Origin: an uncultured Lachnospiraceae bacterium | GTDB lineage: Bacteria > Bacillota > Clostridia > Lachnospirales > Lachnospiraceae | NCBI GenBank assembly: GCA_910579935.1 | Contig: CAJTVQ010000010.1 | Location: forward strand, 1 to 64,000 | DNA length: 64,000 nucleotides | Direction of reading: 5' to 3' | Shown here: piece after piece, positions 52,582 through 61,182 of the stretch | How positions within the stretch are numbered: the first letter of the stretch is position 1 | Layout of the letters: every line of letters starts with the position of its first letter | Made by a program: the position numbers and the translations under genes | The notes under the pieces: generated by a model | What the model was told of the DNA's origin: nothing | Databases searched by the model: none | What the model saw: only the letters and a program-made list of their open reading frames with translations

Positions 52582-53625
52582 ATGGCAACTATACGCGAAA
52601 TTGCTGCAGCATGTAATGTTTCCATTTCCACTGTTTCCAATGTTTTTAATGACAAATCCAATGTCAGCGATGATACGAGACAGAAAATATTGGATAAAGC
52701 AAAGGAAATGTCTTACATTCCGAATTATATGGCCAAAAATCTGAAAAGAAAAACCACAAAAACCATCGGTATCATTACAGAAGACATTACTGTTTTCAAC
52801 TGTGCGGAGATCGTAGACGGAATTAATGAGTTTTTCGATGAGCAGGGCTATACATTCATGCTTGGGAATTTACGGCTGTACAAAAAATACAGCAACGATT
52901 TTTATCACAAGGAAACTTATAAAAAGCGGGTAGAAGCGGAACTGGACAAAATGAAAGCCAGACAAGTGGACGGAATTATTTATATAGGAGCCCATTGCCG
53001 GAAAATTAATTATATTCCGCAGCATTTTCCGGTTCCGCTGGTCGTTGCTTACAGTTTCACCAGCCATCCGAATATCCCCTCCGTTATTTTTGACGACGAA
53101 GAAGCTGCCTATCAGGCTGTTTCCGCCCTGATCAAAAACGGCAACCGGAAAATAGGAGTGATTGCCGGAGAAATGTTCAGTCTGCATACAAAAGAACGGA
53201 TGAAGGGCTATAAGAGGGCGTTAAAAGAGGCTGCTATCCCTTTCCGTAAGAATCTGGTGCAGGAAGGTAACTGGAGCAAAACCCAAAGTATACACGCCTG
53301 CAAAAACCTGATGGAGGAAGCGGTCAGCGGCATTTTTGCCATGAGCGATGTTATGGCTGGCGGTGTTTACGAATTTACGGCAAAAGAGGAAATAGAAGTC
53401 GGTACGGATTTAGACCTGATCGGCTTTGATGACCGGGAAGCAGCACAGGCATATAATCCGCCTCTCACTACCATGGCGCTGCCTCTTAACCGCATCGGCC
53501 GGAAATCCGCAGAAATTATGACGCAGATACTGGAAAACGGAAGTGACAGTATCCAAACTAATATTCACAAGATCAACTGCAATCTGATCCTCAGGAACAG
53601 CCTGCGCAAACCCGGCAACAAATAG
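52582..53625 (+). CDS. LacI-family transcriptional regulator
   Basis: A 347-residue repressor. The N-terminal HTH reads TIREIAAACNVSISTVSNVF with the hinge helix region IPNYMAKNLKRK; the rest is a sugar-binding-protein-like sensor (KTIGIITEDITVFN, then AGGVYEFTA and DLIGFDDREAAQ). Tandem operators lie across its own promoter. The gene opens a run with GH127 and the second GH51, so an arabinose-related effector is likely. GAGGG precedes the ATG. Confidence 0.93.
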   Translation: MATIREIAAACNVSISTVSNVFNDKSNVSDDTRQKILDKAKEMSYIPNYMAKNLKRKTTKTIGIITEDITVFNCAEIVDGINEFFDEQGYTFMLGNLRLYKKYSNDFYHKETYKKRVEAELDKMKARQVDGIIYIGAHCRKINYIPQHFPVPLVVAYSFTSHPNIPSVIFDDEEAAYQAVSALIKNGNRKIGVIAGEMFSLHTKERMKGYKRALKEAAIPFRKNLVQEGNWSKTQSIHACKNLMEEAVSGIFAMSDVMAGGVYEFTAKEEIEVGTDLDLIGFDDREAAQAYNPPLTTMALPLNRIGRKSAEIMTQILENGSDSIQTNIHKINCNLILRNSLRKPGNK

Positions 53626-53647
53626 AATATAAGACAGGAGAAAAACC

Positions 53648-55585
53648 ATGGAAAAATTAGAACTCCTTCCTTTGAAGGATATACATTTGGACGACCCTTT
53701 CTGGAACAAATATACCCGTCTGGTTACGAAACAGATCATTCCTTATCAATGGGAAACTTTGAATGACCGCATCCCTGATGCGGAACCCAGTCACTGCATC
53801 TCCAATTTTCAGGTGGCTGCCGGATTAAAAGAGGGCACATTTGAAGGCGCGGTATTTCAGGATACGGATGTTGCAAAATGGCTGGAAGCCGTCGCTTACT
53901 CCCTTTCCTATGAACCGGACAGCAGCCTTGAAAAAACTGCTGACGAAGTCATTGATCTAATCGGCAAAGCCCAGCAGCCCGATGGCTACATTAACACATA
54001 CTTTACGATTCTGGCTCCCGAACACCGCTGGAGCAATCTGCGTGAAGGTCATGAACTGTATACCGCCGGACACCTGCTGGAAGCAGCCGTAGCCTATTAT
54101 AAAGTGACCGGCAAAGATAAATTCCTGAACATCATGCGCAGATTTGCCGACTTGATCTGTGATGTTTTTCATCAGGAAAAATACAGCCGCGCCGTTCCCG
54201 GACATCAGGAAGTAGAAATCGGCTTAATTAAGTTATCCGAAGTCACCGGTGACAGAAAATACATGGATATGGCAAAAGATTTTATTGACCGGAGAGGCAC
54301 GGAACCCAACTACCTAGTATCGGAACATAAAAATCCGCTTTGGTTCAGTATTTTTAAAGATGTGAAACCCTTTCTTCCCGAATATTCCCAATGCCACAAG
54401 CCGGTGCGGGAACAGGAATCGGCAGAAGGACATTCCGTAAGGGCAACTTATATGTATTGCGCCATGGCGGATCTGGCGGCGGCTTATGACGACAAGGAAC
54501 TCTTTCAGGCCTGTGAGAGGCTTTGGAATAACATTGTAGAAAGACGTATGTATATTACCGGCGGGATCGGCAGTTCGGGAGCATATGAACGTTTTACCAC
54601 CGATTACGACCTGCCCAATGACTGCAATTATTCCGAAAGCTGCGCTTCCATTGGACTAGCATTATTCAGCCGCCGAATGGCGCAGATCACAAAAAACGGA
54701 AAATATATCGATGCCATGGAACGGGCGCTTTACAATACCGTATTGGCAGGAATCGCCATGGACGGCAAGAGTTTCTTTTATGTCAATCCGCTGGAAGTAT
54801 GGCCCGGCAACTGCCTCAGCCATACCTCCATGGAACATGTGAAACCGGTCCGGCAGAAATGGTTCGGCGTAGCCTGCTGCCCGCCCAATATTGCGAGAAC
54901 GCTAGCCAGTCTGGGTGAGTATATTTATTTCCGAAAAGACGATGACCTTTGGGTAAATATGTACGTCTCCGGAGAAACTGCCTTTCGAACCGAAAAGGGA
55001 ACGGTTACCATAACACAGAATACCCGCTTCCCGTTTGAAGGAATGGTCCATCTTCACATTGCCTCGGATACCAGCCGGCCTTTCCGTCTGGCCTTGCATG
55101 TACCCTCCTACGCAGCCAATTTCACGCTGACCGCCGGAGGCGTCCGGATACAGCCGGAAATCAAAGACGGATATGCTTATCTGGAAGACCATTTTGCAGA
55201 CACGGATATTACGATCACTTTTGACATGCCCGCTCACTTTACCTATGCCCATCCTGACGTGCGGGCAGATGCAGGCAAAACAGCGATAGAGAAGGGGCCG
55301 CTCGTATACTGTCTGGAAGAAGCCGATAACGGAGACCATCTGGCAGACATTTATATCAATACAAAACAGCCCCTGGAAGAAACGTATTCAGAAACCATTT
55401 TAAGCGGTACCTGTATCATAAAAGCAAAGGGGAAAAAAATATCCGCCGGCGGATGGGACGGACAAACGCTTTATGCATCGCAGCCCCCTGTCCTGGAAGA
55501 TGTGGATTTACAATTTATCCCCTATTGCTATTGGGATAACCGCGGCGGCGGTGAAATGTCCGTATGGATGAAATATCTAATATAA
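53648..55585 (+). CDS. Beta-L-arabinofuranosidase (GH127)
   Basis: A 645-residue enzyme of the HypBA1-type GH127 family, which splits beta-linked L-arabinofuranose. The zinc/cysteine centre is visible: Glu and Cys in NYSESCASIG and the two cysteines in VACCPPNIARTLASLGEYIYF, the second of which is the nucleophile candidate. The (alpha/alpha)6 barrel is followed by a C-terminal beta region. No signal peptide, so it works inside. Starts 22 bases after the LacI stop with AGGAG. Confidence 0.9.
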   Translation: MEKLELLPLKDIHLDDPFWNKYTRLVTKQIIPYQWETLNDRIPDAEPSHCISNFQVAAGLKEGTFEGAVFQDTDVAKWLEAVAYSLSYEPDSSLEKTADEVIDLIGKAQQPDGYINTYFTILAPEHRWSNLREGHELYTAGHLLEAAVAYYKVTGKDKFLNIMRRFADLICDVFHQEKYSRAVPGHQEVEIGLIKLSEVTGDRKYMDMAKDFIDRRGTEPNYLVSEHKNPLWFSIFKDVKPFLPEYSQCHKPVREQESAEGHSVRATYMYCAMADLAAAYDDKELFQACERLWNNIVERRMYITGGIGSSGAYERFTTDYDLPNDCNYSESCASIGLALFSRRMAQITKNGKYIDAMERALYNTVLAGIAMDGKSFFYVNPLEVWPGNCLSHTSMEHVKPVRQKWFGVACCPPNIARTLASLGEYIYFRKDDDLWVNMYVSGETAFRTEKGTVTITQNTRFPFEGMVHLHIASDTSRPFRLALHVPSYAANFTLTAGGVRIQPEIKDGYAYLEDHFADTDITITFDMPAHFTYAHPDVRADAGKTAIEKGPLVYCLEEADNGDHLADIYINTKQPLEETYSETILSGTCIIKAKGKKISAGGWDGQTLYASQPPVLEDVDLQFIPYCYWDNRGGGEMSVWMKYLI

Positions 55586-55634
55586 GCAGCAGTAATTATA
55601 CTATCAGGTGAAATCAAAAAGGAGGAAACAAACA

Positions 55635-57146
55635 ATGGCAAAAGCAAAGATGATCATCGACAAGGATTTTAAAATTGCAGAGGTAGACAAGCGTATCTAC
55701 GGTTCTTTTATCGAACACCTGGGACGCGCTGTATACAACGGCATTTATCAGCCGGGACATCCCGCAGCCGATGAAGACGGATTCCGCAAAGATGTATTGG
55801 AATTGGTAAAGGAACTGGATGTACCGATCATACGTTATCCCGGCGGAAACTTTGTCTCCAACTTTTATTGGGAAGACAGCGTAGGTCCTAAGAGTGAGAG
55901 AAAACCCCGTCTGGATTTGGCATGGCGTACGCTGGAAACCAATGAATTCGGTCTGGGTGAGTTTTCCAAATGGACACAAAAAGCCGGTTCCGATATCATG
56001 ATGGCAGTTAATCTGGGAACCCGAGGTATTTCCGATGCCTTGAATCTATTGGAATACTGCAACCTGGATACAAACAGCTATTATAGTAATTTAAGAAAAA
56101 GCCATGGCGTCAAAGAACCATATCATATCAAAACATGGTGTCTCGGAAACGAAATGGACGGCCCCTGGCAGATGGGACATAAGACGGCAATGGAATATGG
56201 CAGACTCGCTGCCGAAACAGCCAAGGCCATGAAAACCATGGACGATTCCATTGAATTGGTTTCCTGCGGCAGTTCCAATGTGGAAATGCCTACTTTTCCT
56301 GAATGGGAAGCTGCTACTTTGGAAGAAACTTATGAATATGTGGATTATATTTCCCTCCATAACTATTACGGCAATCCGGAAAACGATACGGAAGATTTCT
56401 TTGCCAAAACGCAGGACCTGGAGCGTTTCATCCATACTGTCATCGCTACCTGCGACTATGTAAAAGCAAAAAAGCGCAGCAAGAAAACCCTGAATCTGAG
56501 TTTTGATGAATGGAATGTATGGTTCCATGCAATGCAGAGTGACAACGAAGAGATGCAGAAACGCCCATGGCAGATTGCGCCCCATTTACTGGAAGATATT
56601 TATGATTTCGAAGACGCTATTCTTGTAGGACTGATATTGATTACCTTTTTACAGCACGCAGACCGGCTGAAAATGGCATGTCTGGCACAATTAGTCAACG
56701 TGATCGCACCTATTATGACCGAAAATGACGGCGGCGCATGGAGACAGACCATTTACTATCCGTTCCTCCACGCTTCCAAATTCGGACGCGGCACCGCGCT
56801 CCGCAGTGTTATAAACTCTACCAGACATGACAGCAAAAAACATTCGGATGTAACCGATGTGGAATCTGTTGCCGTATACAATGAGGAAAAAGAAGAAGTG
56901 ACTATTTTCGCCGTAAACCGCAGCGTAAAAGAAGATGCCCTTTTTGAAGCCGATGTAAGATGCTTTGAAGGTTATCATGTCATAGAGTATCTGGCGCTTG
57001 AAAGCGATGATATGAAAATCACTAACTCCATAAACGGGGAAAAGGTTATTCCTTACAGCAAATCGGACTATGAACTTTCCGACGGTCTTTTCACTACAAC
57101 CATGAAAAAATGTTCGTGGAATGTGATCCGACTGGGCAAAAACTAA
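55635..57146 (+). CDS. Alpha-L-arabinofuranosidase (GH51), second copy
   Basis: A 503-residue enzyme. Acid/base Glu is in CLGNEMDGPWQMG and nucleophile Glu in LSFDEWNVWF. It differs considerably from the first GH51 (47146-48651), so the two probably act on different linkages. Start ATG 55635 (MAKAKMIID) follows GGAGG; an in-frame ATG at 55608 has no site. It is the last gene of the LacI-GH127-GH51 run, and a strong terminator follows. Confidence 0.94.
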   Translation: MAKAKMIIDKDFKIAEVDKRIYGSFIEHLGRAVYNGIYQPGHPAADEDGFRKDVLELVKELDVPIIRYPGGNFVSNFYWEDSVGPKSERKPRLDLAWRTLETNEFGLGEFSKWTQKAGSDIMMAVNLGTRGISDALNLLEYCNLDTNSYYSNLRKSHGVKEPYHIKTWCLGNEMDGPWQMGHKTAMEYGRLAAETAKAMKTMDDSIELVSCGSSNVEMPTFPEWEAATLEETYEYVDYISLHNYYGNPENDTEDFFAKTQDLERFIHTVIATCDYVKAKKRSKKTLNLSFDEWNVWFHAMQSDNEEMQKRPWQIAPHLLEDIYDFEDAILVGLILITFLQHADRLKMACLAQLVNVIAPIMTENDGGAWRQTIYYPFLHASKFGRGTALRSVINSTRHDSKKHSDVTDVESVAVYNEEKEEVTIFAVNRSVKEDALFEADVRCFEGYHVIEYLALESDDMKITNSINGEKVIPYSKSDYELSDGLFTTTMKKCSWNVIRLGKN

Positions 57147-57160
57147 AACAGCAGACAGAG

Positions 57161-57207
57161 AATCCCTGCAGACACAAACCTGTTTCCGGTCTGCAGGGAT
57201 TTTTTTA
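57161..57207. terminator. Bidirectional terminator between GH51 and the ArsR-like gene
   Basis: AATCCCTGCAGAC and GTCTGCAGGGATT form a 13-bp perfect stem with a T-rich tail (TTTTTTTAG) on the plus strand. The convergent minus-strand gene ends at 57212. Confidence 0.86.
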
Positions 57208-57211
57208 GTCT

Positions 57212-58141
57212 TTACTCCGTCTGTTCCGCAATCGGACTATAATTGATACGTACCGCGATGTCCTGATTATAATTACCAAACGTTTTTCCAAATATCGTCA
57301 GGCCGCCCACATGTTCCGCACTCTCTTCTACCTCCAGCTTAAACTTAATGGTACTGCGGAAATCAAAATCAAAATCTTTTATATTAATATCCGATACTTG
57401 CAGACCGTCAATAAAAGTGCCTTTTTTATTGATAACAAGAATTTTCAGCAATCCGTACTGATTCCAGTTCGGGTACCACCAGTCCGGCGTAAATATGCCT
57501 TTTATATTTCCGAAATCACCGGGGCTGGTCCAAAGCGCCACTTTCTTATCATTGATGATGAAAGATATATCCGAAGGCCATACATCGTTTACGCCGGGCG
57601 CCTCCGAACCGATTTCAAGGGAAATCGTGATCTGGTCTATTTTCTGCCCGAAAGGTATGAAATTGGGAATCACATATTCCACATACCCCCTCGTAAACCA
57701 GAGAATATCTGCATTATACCGGTCAGGATGGGAAAAATAGCGGGTATCATCCACCTCACCTATAATTGCCGTATTGGATGCCAGGCCACAGGTCGGAAAC
57801 ACTTCATAATCCGAGAAATGCCCTACTTTCAGATCTGTCTGATATACATTCTTAAAATCCTCCTGTGCATCCAGCTCAATCAGTATTTTATCCAGGCGCA
57901 CCGAACATTTCTTCTGATTACCATGGCCTGCCGATTCATTTGTCACAACAATCAGGCCGCAGTCTTCCAGTTTCTTAATGTGGCTCGTCAACGCTCCGTT
58001 CGTAATATTCAGTTTATTGGCAAGCTCATTCATATTCATTCCGTTATTTTCTAAAAGAATCTTAATGATTTCTATCCGGACTTCCGATCCTAATGCCTTA
58101 AAAATATCCAGCCCTTCATCCAATGATTTAATGTGTAACAT
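57212..58141 (-). CDS. ArsR-like HTH regulator with C-terminal beta-rich ligand domain
   Basis: A 309-residue protein. Residues 1 to about 85 are a winged helix of ArsR type: FKALGSEVRIEIIKILLENN and TNGALTSHIKKLEDCGLIVV are the canonical recognition region. The remaining 200 residues (FSDYEVFPTCG, WPSDISFIINDKKVALWTSPGDFG, GGLTIFGKTFGNYNQDIAVRI) look like a beta-sandwich, of a kind that I do not recognise by name but which would suit carbohydrate binding. It has no metal-type cysteine motif. Its own promoter carries a copy of the 28-bp element (site C), so it may be the repressor acting at sites A, B and C. It converges with GH51. Confidence 0.78.
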   Translation of the reverse strand: MLHIKSLDEGLDIFKALGSEVRIEIIKILLENNGMNMNELANKLNITNGALTSHIKKLEDCGLIVVTNESAGHGNQKKCSVRLDKILIELDAQEDFKNVYQTDLKVGHFSDYEVFPTCGLASNTAIIGEVDDTRYFSHPDRYNADILWFTRGYVEYVIPNFIPFGQKIDQITISLEIGSEAPGVNDVWPSDISFIINDKKVALWTSPGDFGNIKGIFTPDWWYPNWNQYGLLKILVINKKGTFIDGLQVSDINIKDFDFDFRSTIKFKLEVEESAEHVGGLTIFGKTFGNYNQDIAVRINYSPIAEQTE

Positions 58142-58157
58142 ATATTTCTCCTAGGTG

Positions 58158-58223
58158 CTATATATTTTAGATATAATTAAAATATTCTATAATTTATTAT
58201 ATCATTTTAGAGAAATTAGTCAA
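58158..58223 (-). promoter_or_regulatory. Promoter of the ArsR-like gene with operator copy (site C)
   Basis: Minus strand: TTGACT (58218-58223), 16 bases, TATAAT (58196-58201). The element at 58158-58185, plus-strand reading CTATATAT-N12-TAAAATAT with core TTTAGATATAAT, lies just downstream of the start point. The core matches site A in 11 of 12 positions. Confidence 0.7.
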
Positions 58224-58478
58224 TCATTTCTGTTTTTCTTCCCCAGATAAAGCTGAGCGGCAGACGCGGACAGTAAACCATAATAAAATCCTTAGAAATT
58301 CTTCAGAATTTACCATTCTAATAATTCATTTTTCTCTTTTACCATAAAATTATGAATCTGCCATGAAGATTTTTCCATGCGGATTTCGTTCTTATATTTA
58401 ACACATACAAAACCGGTCGCAAAAATCAGAAAAAATAGTAAAACATCTGCCGAACCGGAATGAAGGAATCAAAATTAA

Positions 58479-58531
58479 AAGTTTGTGTCAGCGCTGCATC
58501 CGCAAACTTGGAATACGTAATAAAGCAGCGC
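58479..58531 (+). promoter_or_regulatory. Leader with two mutually exclusive hairpins ahead of the glycosyltransferase
   Basis: Stem 1: AAGTTTG (58479-58485) with CAAACTT (58503-58509). Stem 2: GCGCTGC (58491-58497) with GCAGCGC (58525-58531). The left arm of stem 2 is in the loop of stem 1, so both cannot easily coexist; stem 2 ends a few bases before the AGG site of the gene at 58548. The remainder of 58224-58478 (about 255 bases) shows no gene; a -35/-10 pair is not evident. Confidence 0.45.
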
Positions 58532-58547
58532 AGAAATGAGGAAAAAT

Positions 58548-59570
58548 ATGAAATACATCACATTTACCGTACCCTGTTACAACTCCGCAGATTATATGCG
58601 CAGATGCATTGATTCGCTGCTTGTTTTTAAGGACGAAACTGAAATTATCATTGTAGACGACGGCTCCACGGATGCCACTCCCGGAATTGCCGACGAATAC
58701 GCCCTGCGTTTTCCTGAAACCGTCAGAGTCATCCACAAGGAAAACGGCGGCCACGGTTCCGGTGTCAATGCGGGCCTTGCTGCAGCAGAGGGTCTGTATT
58801 TCAAAGTTGTGGACTCCGACGACTGGCTGGACTACCGCTCTCTCCAGAAAGTCCTTTTCCGGATCATGAACTGGGAAAGGGAACAGAAACCGACAGACAT
58901 GATCGTCTGTAATTATGTTTACGACCATTTATATGAAAACAAAAAGAAATCCATGGCATACCGCAACGTATTTAAAGAAGAGCAGGTGCTTGGATGGAAT
59001 GATATCGGCATGTTTTCCCCCTCGCAGTATCTTGTCATGCACTCTCTTATCTTCCGTACCGATATCCTTAGAAAAAGCGGCGTAACCCTGCCGGAGCATA
59101 CCTTTTACGTAGATAACATTTTTGCATACCGTCCGCTTCCTTATGTGGAAAGCATATATTATATCGATACCGACCTGTATCACTATTTTATTGGCCGTGA
59201 AGACCAGTCGGTGAATGAAGAAATTCTCAAGAAACGTATCGACCAGCAGATCTATGTGACAAAAATCGTCGCCGACTGTGTGGATATACAGGAAGTGGCG
59301 GAACAATATCCGAAGCTGGCCAAATACATGATGAGAAATATATCCATTATGCTGGCCATTTCCTCCATTCACCTGCTTTTGATCAATTCCGATGAGGCAT
59401 GGAAAAAAAGAAATGACTTATGGAATTATATAAAATCCAATCACAGGAGCATGTACCGCAGACTCCGCTATACGACTTTAAGCGGGTTCACTTTCCTGCC
59501 GGGCAGAACGGGAAGATTTGTAACGGTAACCGGTTACCGCACCGCAAGGAAAATATACCAGTTTAACTGA
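58548..59570 (+). CDS. Family 2 glycosyltransferase
   Basis: A 340-residue GT-A enzyme. The nucleotide-binding start is FTVPCYNSADYMRRCIDSLL, with IIVDDGSTD and the metal-binding DSDDWLD (DxD) further on. A C-terminal part of about 100 residues is helical and basic. I take the ATG at 58548, which AGGAAAAAT precedes, rather than the ATG 12 bases earlier. It starts an operon with the papain-like hydrolase gene and the UPF0104 gene, so a cell-surface polymer or lipid is the likely target; the sugar is unknown. Confidence 0.9.
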   Translation: MKYITFTVPCYNSADYMRRCIDSLLVFKDETEIIIVDDGSTDATPGIADEYALRFPETVRVIHKENGGHGSGVNAGLAAAEGLYFKVVDSDDWLDYRSLQKVLFRIMNWEREQKPTDMIVCNYVYDHLYENKKKSMAYRNVFKEEQVLGWNDIGMFSPSQYLVMHSLIFRTDILRKSGVTLPEHTFYVDNIFAYRPLPYVESIYYIDTDLYHYFIGREDQSVNEEILKKRIDQQIYVTKIVADCVDIQEVAEQYPKLAKYMMRNISIMLAISSIHLLLINSDEAWKKRNDLWNYIKSNHRSMYRRLRYTTLSGFTFLPGRTGRFVTVTGYRTARKIYQFN

Positions 59571-59589
59571 CAGAAAGGACTGTGACGGC

Positions 59590-60120
59590 ATGGAAAAACT
59601 ATATATCGCCCTGGTAGATACCCCGGGACTCTTCGCCTGGATGATACGGAAGGTAATCAAGATCAACTATATTCATGTAGTTTTATCCCTCGATAAAGAC
59701 TTGCGGGAAGCGTACAGCGTAGGCAGGCGGAATCCTTTTCTTCCTTTCTTTGCCGGTTTTGAAAAAGAAGACCTTTTTCAAATATCACGTGCCTTTCCTA
59801 CGGCACGCTATAAAATTTACAGCATACCGTGCACCAGGGAACAGAAAGCACAGATCATGCTTCAGCTTATGGAAGATTACCGCAAGCGGTTTCATTACCA
59901 TTATTGCATTATAGGGCTTCCGTTCCTGCTTATGGGAAAATCTTTTTATCAGAAGAACCATTACACTTGTTCCTCTTTTATTGCAAGAATACTGGAGGAA
60001 AACGGAGTGCTTACCTTTTCAAAACATTTTTCACTGGTTACGCCGAGGGATTTTTACGAATACGATTCGCAAGATATCATATACGAAGGCTCTCTCCGCA
60101 TGTTAAGGAGCTGCTTATGA
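59590..60120 (+). CDS. YiiX-like permuted papain-fold hydrolase (NlpC/P60 superfamily)
   Basis: A 176-residue soluble protein. His29 in NYIHVVLSLD precedes Cys127 in HYTCSSFIARIL, the order of the permuted NlpC/P60-like (LRAT/YiiX) cysteine hydrolases, so a catalytic dyad is credible. No signal peptide. It begins 19 bases after the glycosyltransferase stop and overlaps the next gene by four bases. It may act on an acyl or peptide bond of a lipid-linked product; that is inference from the operon. Confidence 0.7.
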   Translation: MEKLYIALVDTPGLFAWMIRKVIKINYIHVVLSLDKDLREAYSVGRRNPFLPFFAGFEKEDLFQISRAFPTARYKIYSIPCTREQKAQIMLQLMEDYRKRFHYHYCIIGLPFLLMGKSFYQKNHYTCSSFIARILEENGVLTFSKHFSLVTPRDFYEYDSQDIIYEGSLRMLRSCL

Positions 60121-61178
60121 AACGCCGATCTGCAAAAGAAACAAGGAAAATAATAAGCCGGGGAATTCAGCTGCTGTGCTTCCTGCTTTTAATGCTGATT
60201 ACCTTTTGTGTCATATTCAGCCAAAATGATATTGAAGCAATTTATACCGCCATAAAAACACTGCATCCCCTCGCTCTGTTCCTGACCGCTTCCTGTGCCG
60301 TATTTTATGTCTGCGCTGAAGGTTTTATGATATGGTATCTTCTCCGCGCCATCGGAAGGAAACCGCGCCTGGCCCAATGTTTCGGCTATTCTTTCATTGG
60401 CTTTTTCTTTTCCGGCATTACGCCTTCCGCAACCGGCGGCCAGCCGGCCCAGCTCGTTGTTATGAAAAAAAACGGCATCTCACTGGGGGATGCCACTCTT
60501 ACCCTGATGACCGTTGCCCTGCTGTACAAGCTGGTTCTGGTCCTGACCGGTACAGGATTGGTCCTTTTCTGGAAGGACGGGATAAATACCTATTTAGGCA
60601 GTTATATCTCTTTATACTATCTCGGTCTGTTCCTGAATCTGCTGATAGTCGTTTTGCTTCTGCTTGTCATGTTTCATGGGGAATGGATGGAAAAACTTCT
60701 TCTTTCTGCAGAAAAAACCGGTATCCGGCTCCGCCTCTGCAAGCCCTCGGAACAGAGAAAAGCGGCCATTCACCGCATTGTTACCGACTATCAAAGTACT
60801 TTCCGCTTTTTTCTTTCCCATAAATCCAAAATCCTGTTTGTTACTTTCTGCACCTTCTTACAAAGATGCAGTCTGTTTCTGCTTCCCTGTTTCATCTACC
60901 GCGGAATGGGATTGGACGGATACCCTGCCCTGACCATCCTTGCCCTGCAGGCATCCGTCTATATCTCCGTAGACATGCTTCCCCTTCCCGGCTCACAGGG
61001 AATATCGGAACTCATGTACCACAAGGTTTTTGCCCCTGTCTTCACCGGCAGTACCCTTACCGCCTCCATGTGCATTACAAGAGGCATCAGCTTCTATTTC
61101 CTGCTGATCCTGGGAGCGGCGGCTTCATGCAGGACTTTCTGTTTCCGGAACAGGACGTCCCCGCACCCGAAACTGTAA
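60117..61178 (+). CDS. UPF0104/MprF-like flippase-type membrane protein
   Basis: A 353-residue integral membrane protein with about eight helices, of the lysylphosphatidylglycerol-synthase transmembrane (UPF0104) group. Key segments are FSGITPSATGGQPAQL and YISVDMLPLPGSQGISELMYHKVF. Only the flippase-like part is present; the aminoacyl-transferase domain of full MprF is missing. The start overlaps the previous stop by ATGA. It probably moves the product of the glycosyltransferase across the membrane. Starts further upstream in frame would run through the preceding gene. Confidence 0.85.
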   Translation: MKRRSAKETRKIISRGIQLLCFLLLMLITFCVIFSQNDIEAIYTAIKTLHPLALFLTASCAVFYVCAEGFMIWYLLRAIGRKPRLAQCFGYSFIGFFFSGITPSATGGQPAQLVVMKKNGISLGDATLTLMTVALLYKLVLVLTGTGLVLFWKDGINTYLGSYISLYYLGLFLNLLIVVLLLLVMFHGEWMEKLLLSAEKTGIRLRLCKPSEQRKAAIHRIVTDYQSTFRFFLSHKSKILFVTFCTFLQRCSLFLLPCFIYRGMGLDGYPALTILALQASVYISVDMLPLPGSQGISELMYHKVFAPVFTGSTLTASMCITRGISFYFLLILGAAASCRTFCFRNRTSPHPKL

Positions 61179-61182
61179 AGCG

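Noticed and set aside
59829..60116. Extension of the UPF0104 frame into the preceding gene
   Set aside because: No ribosome site, sequence out of frame with and inside the hydrolase gene; the ATG at 60117 overlaps the stop and gives the family length.
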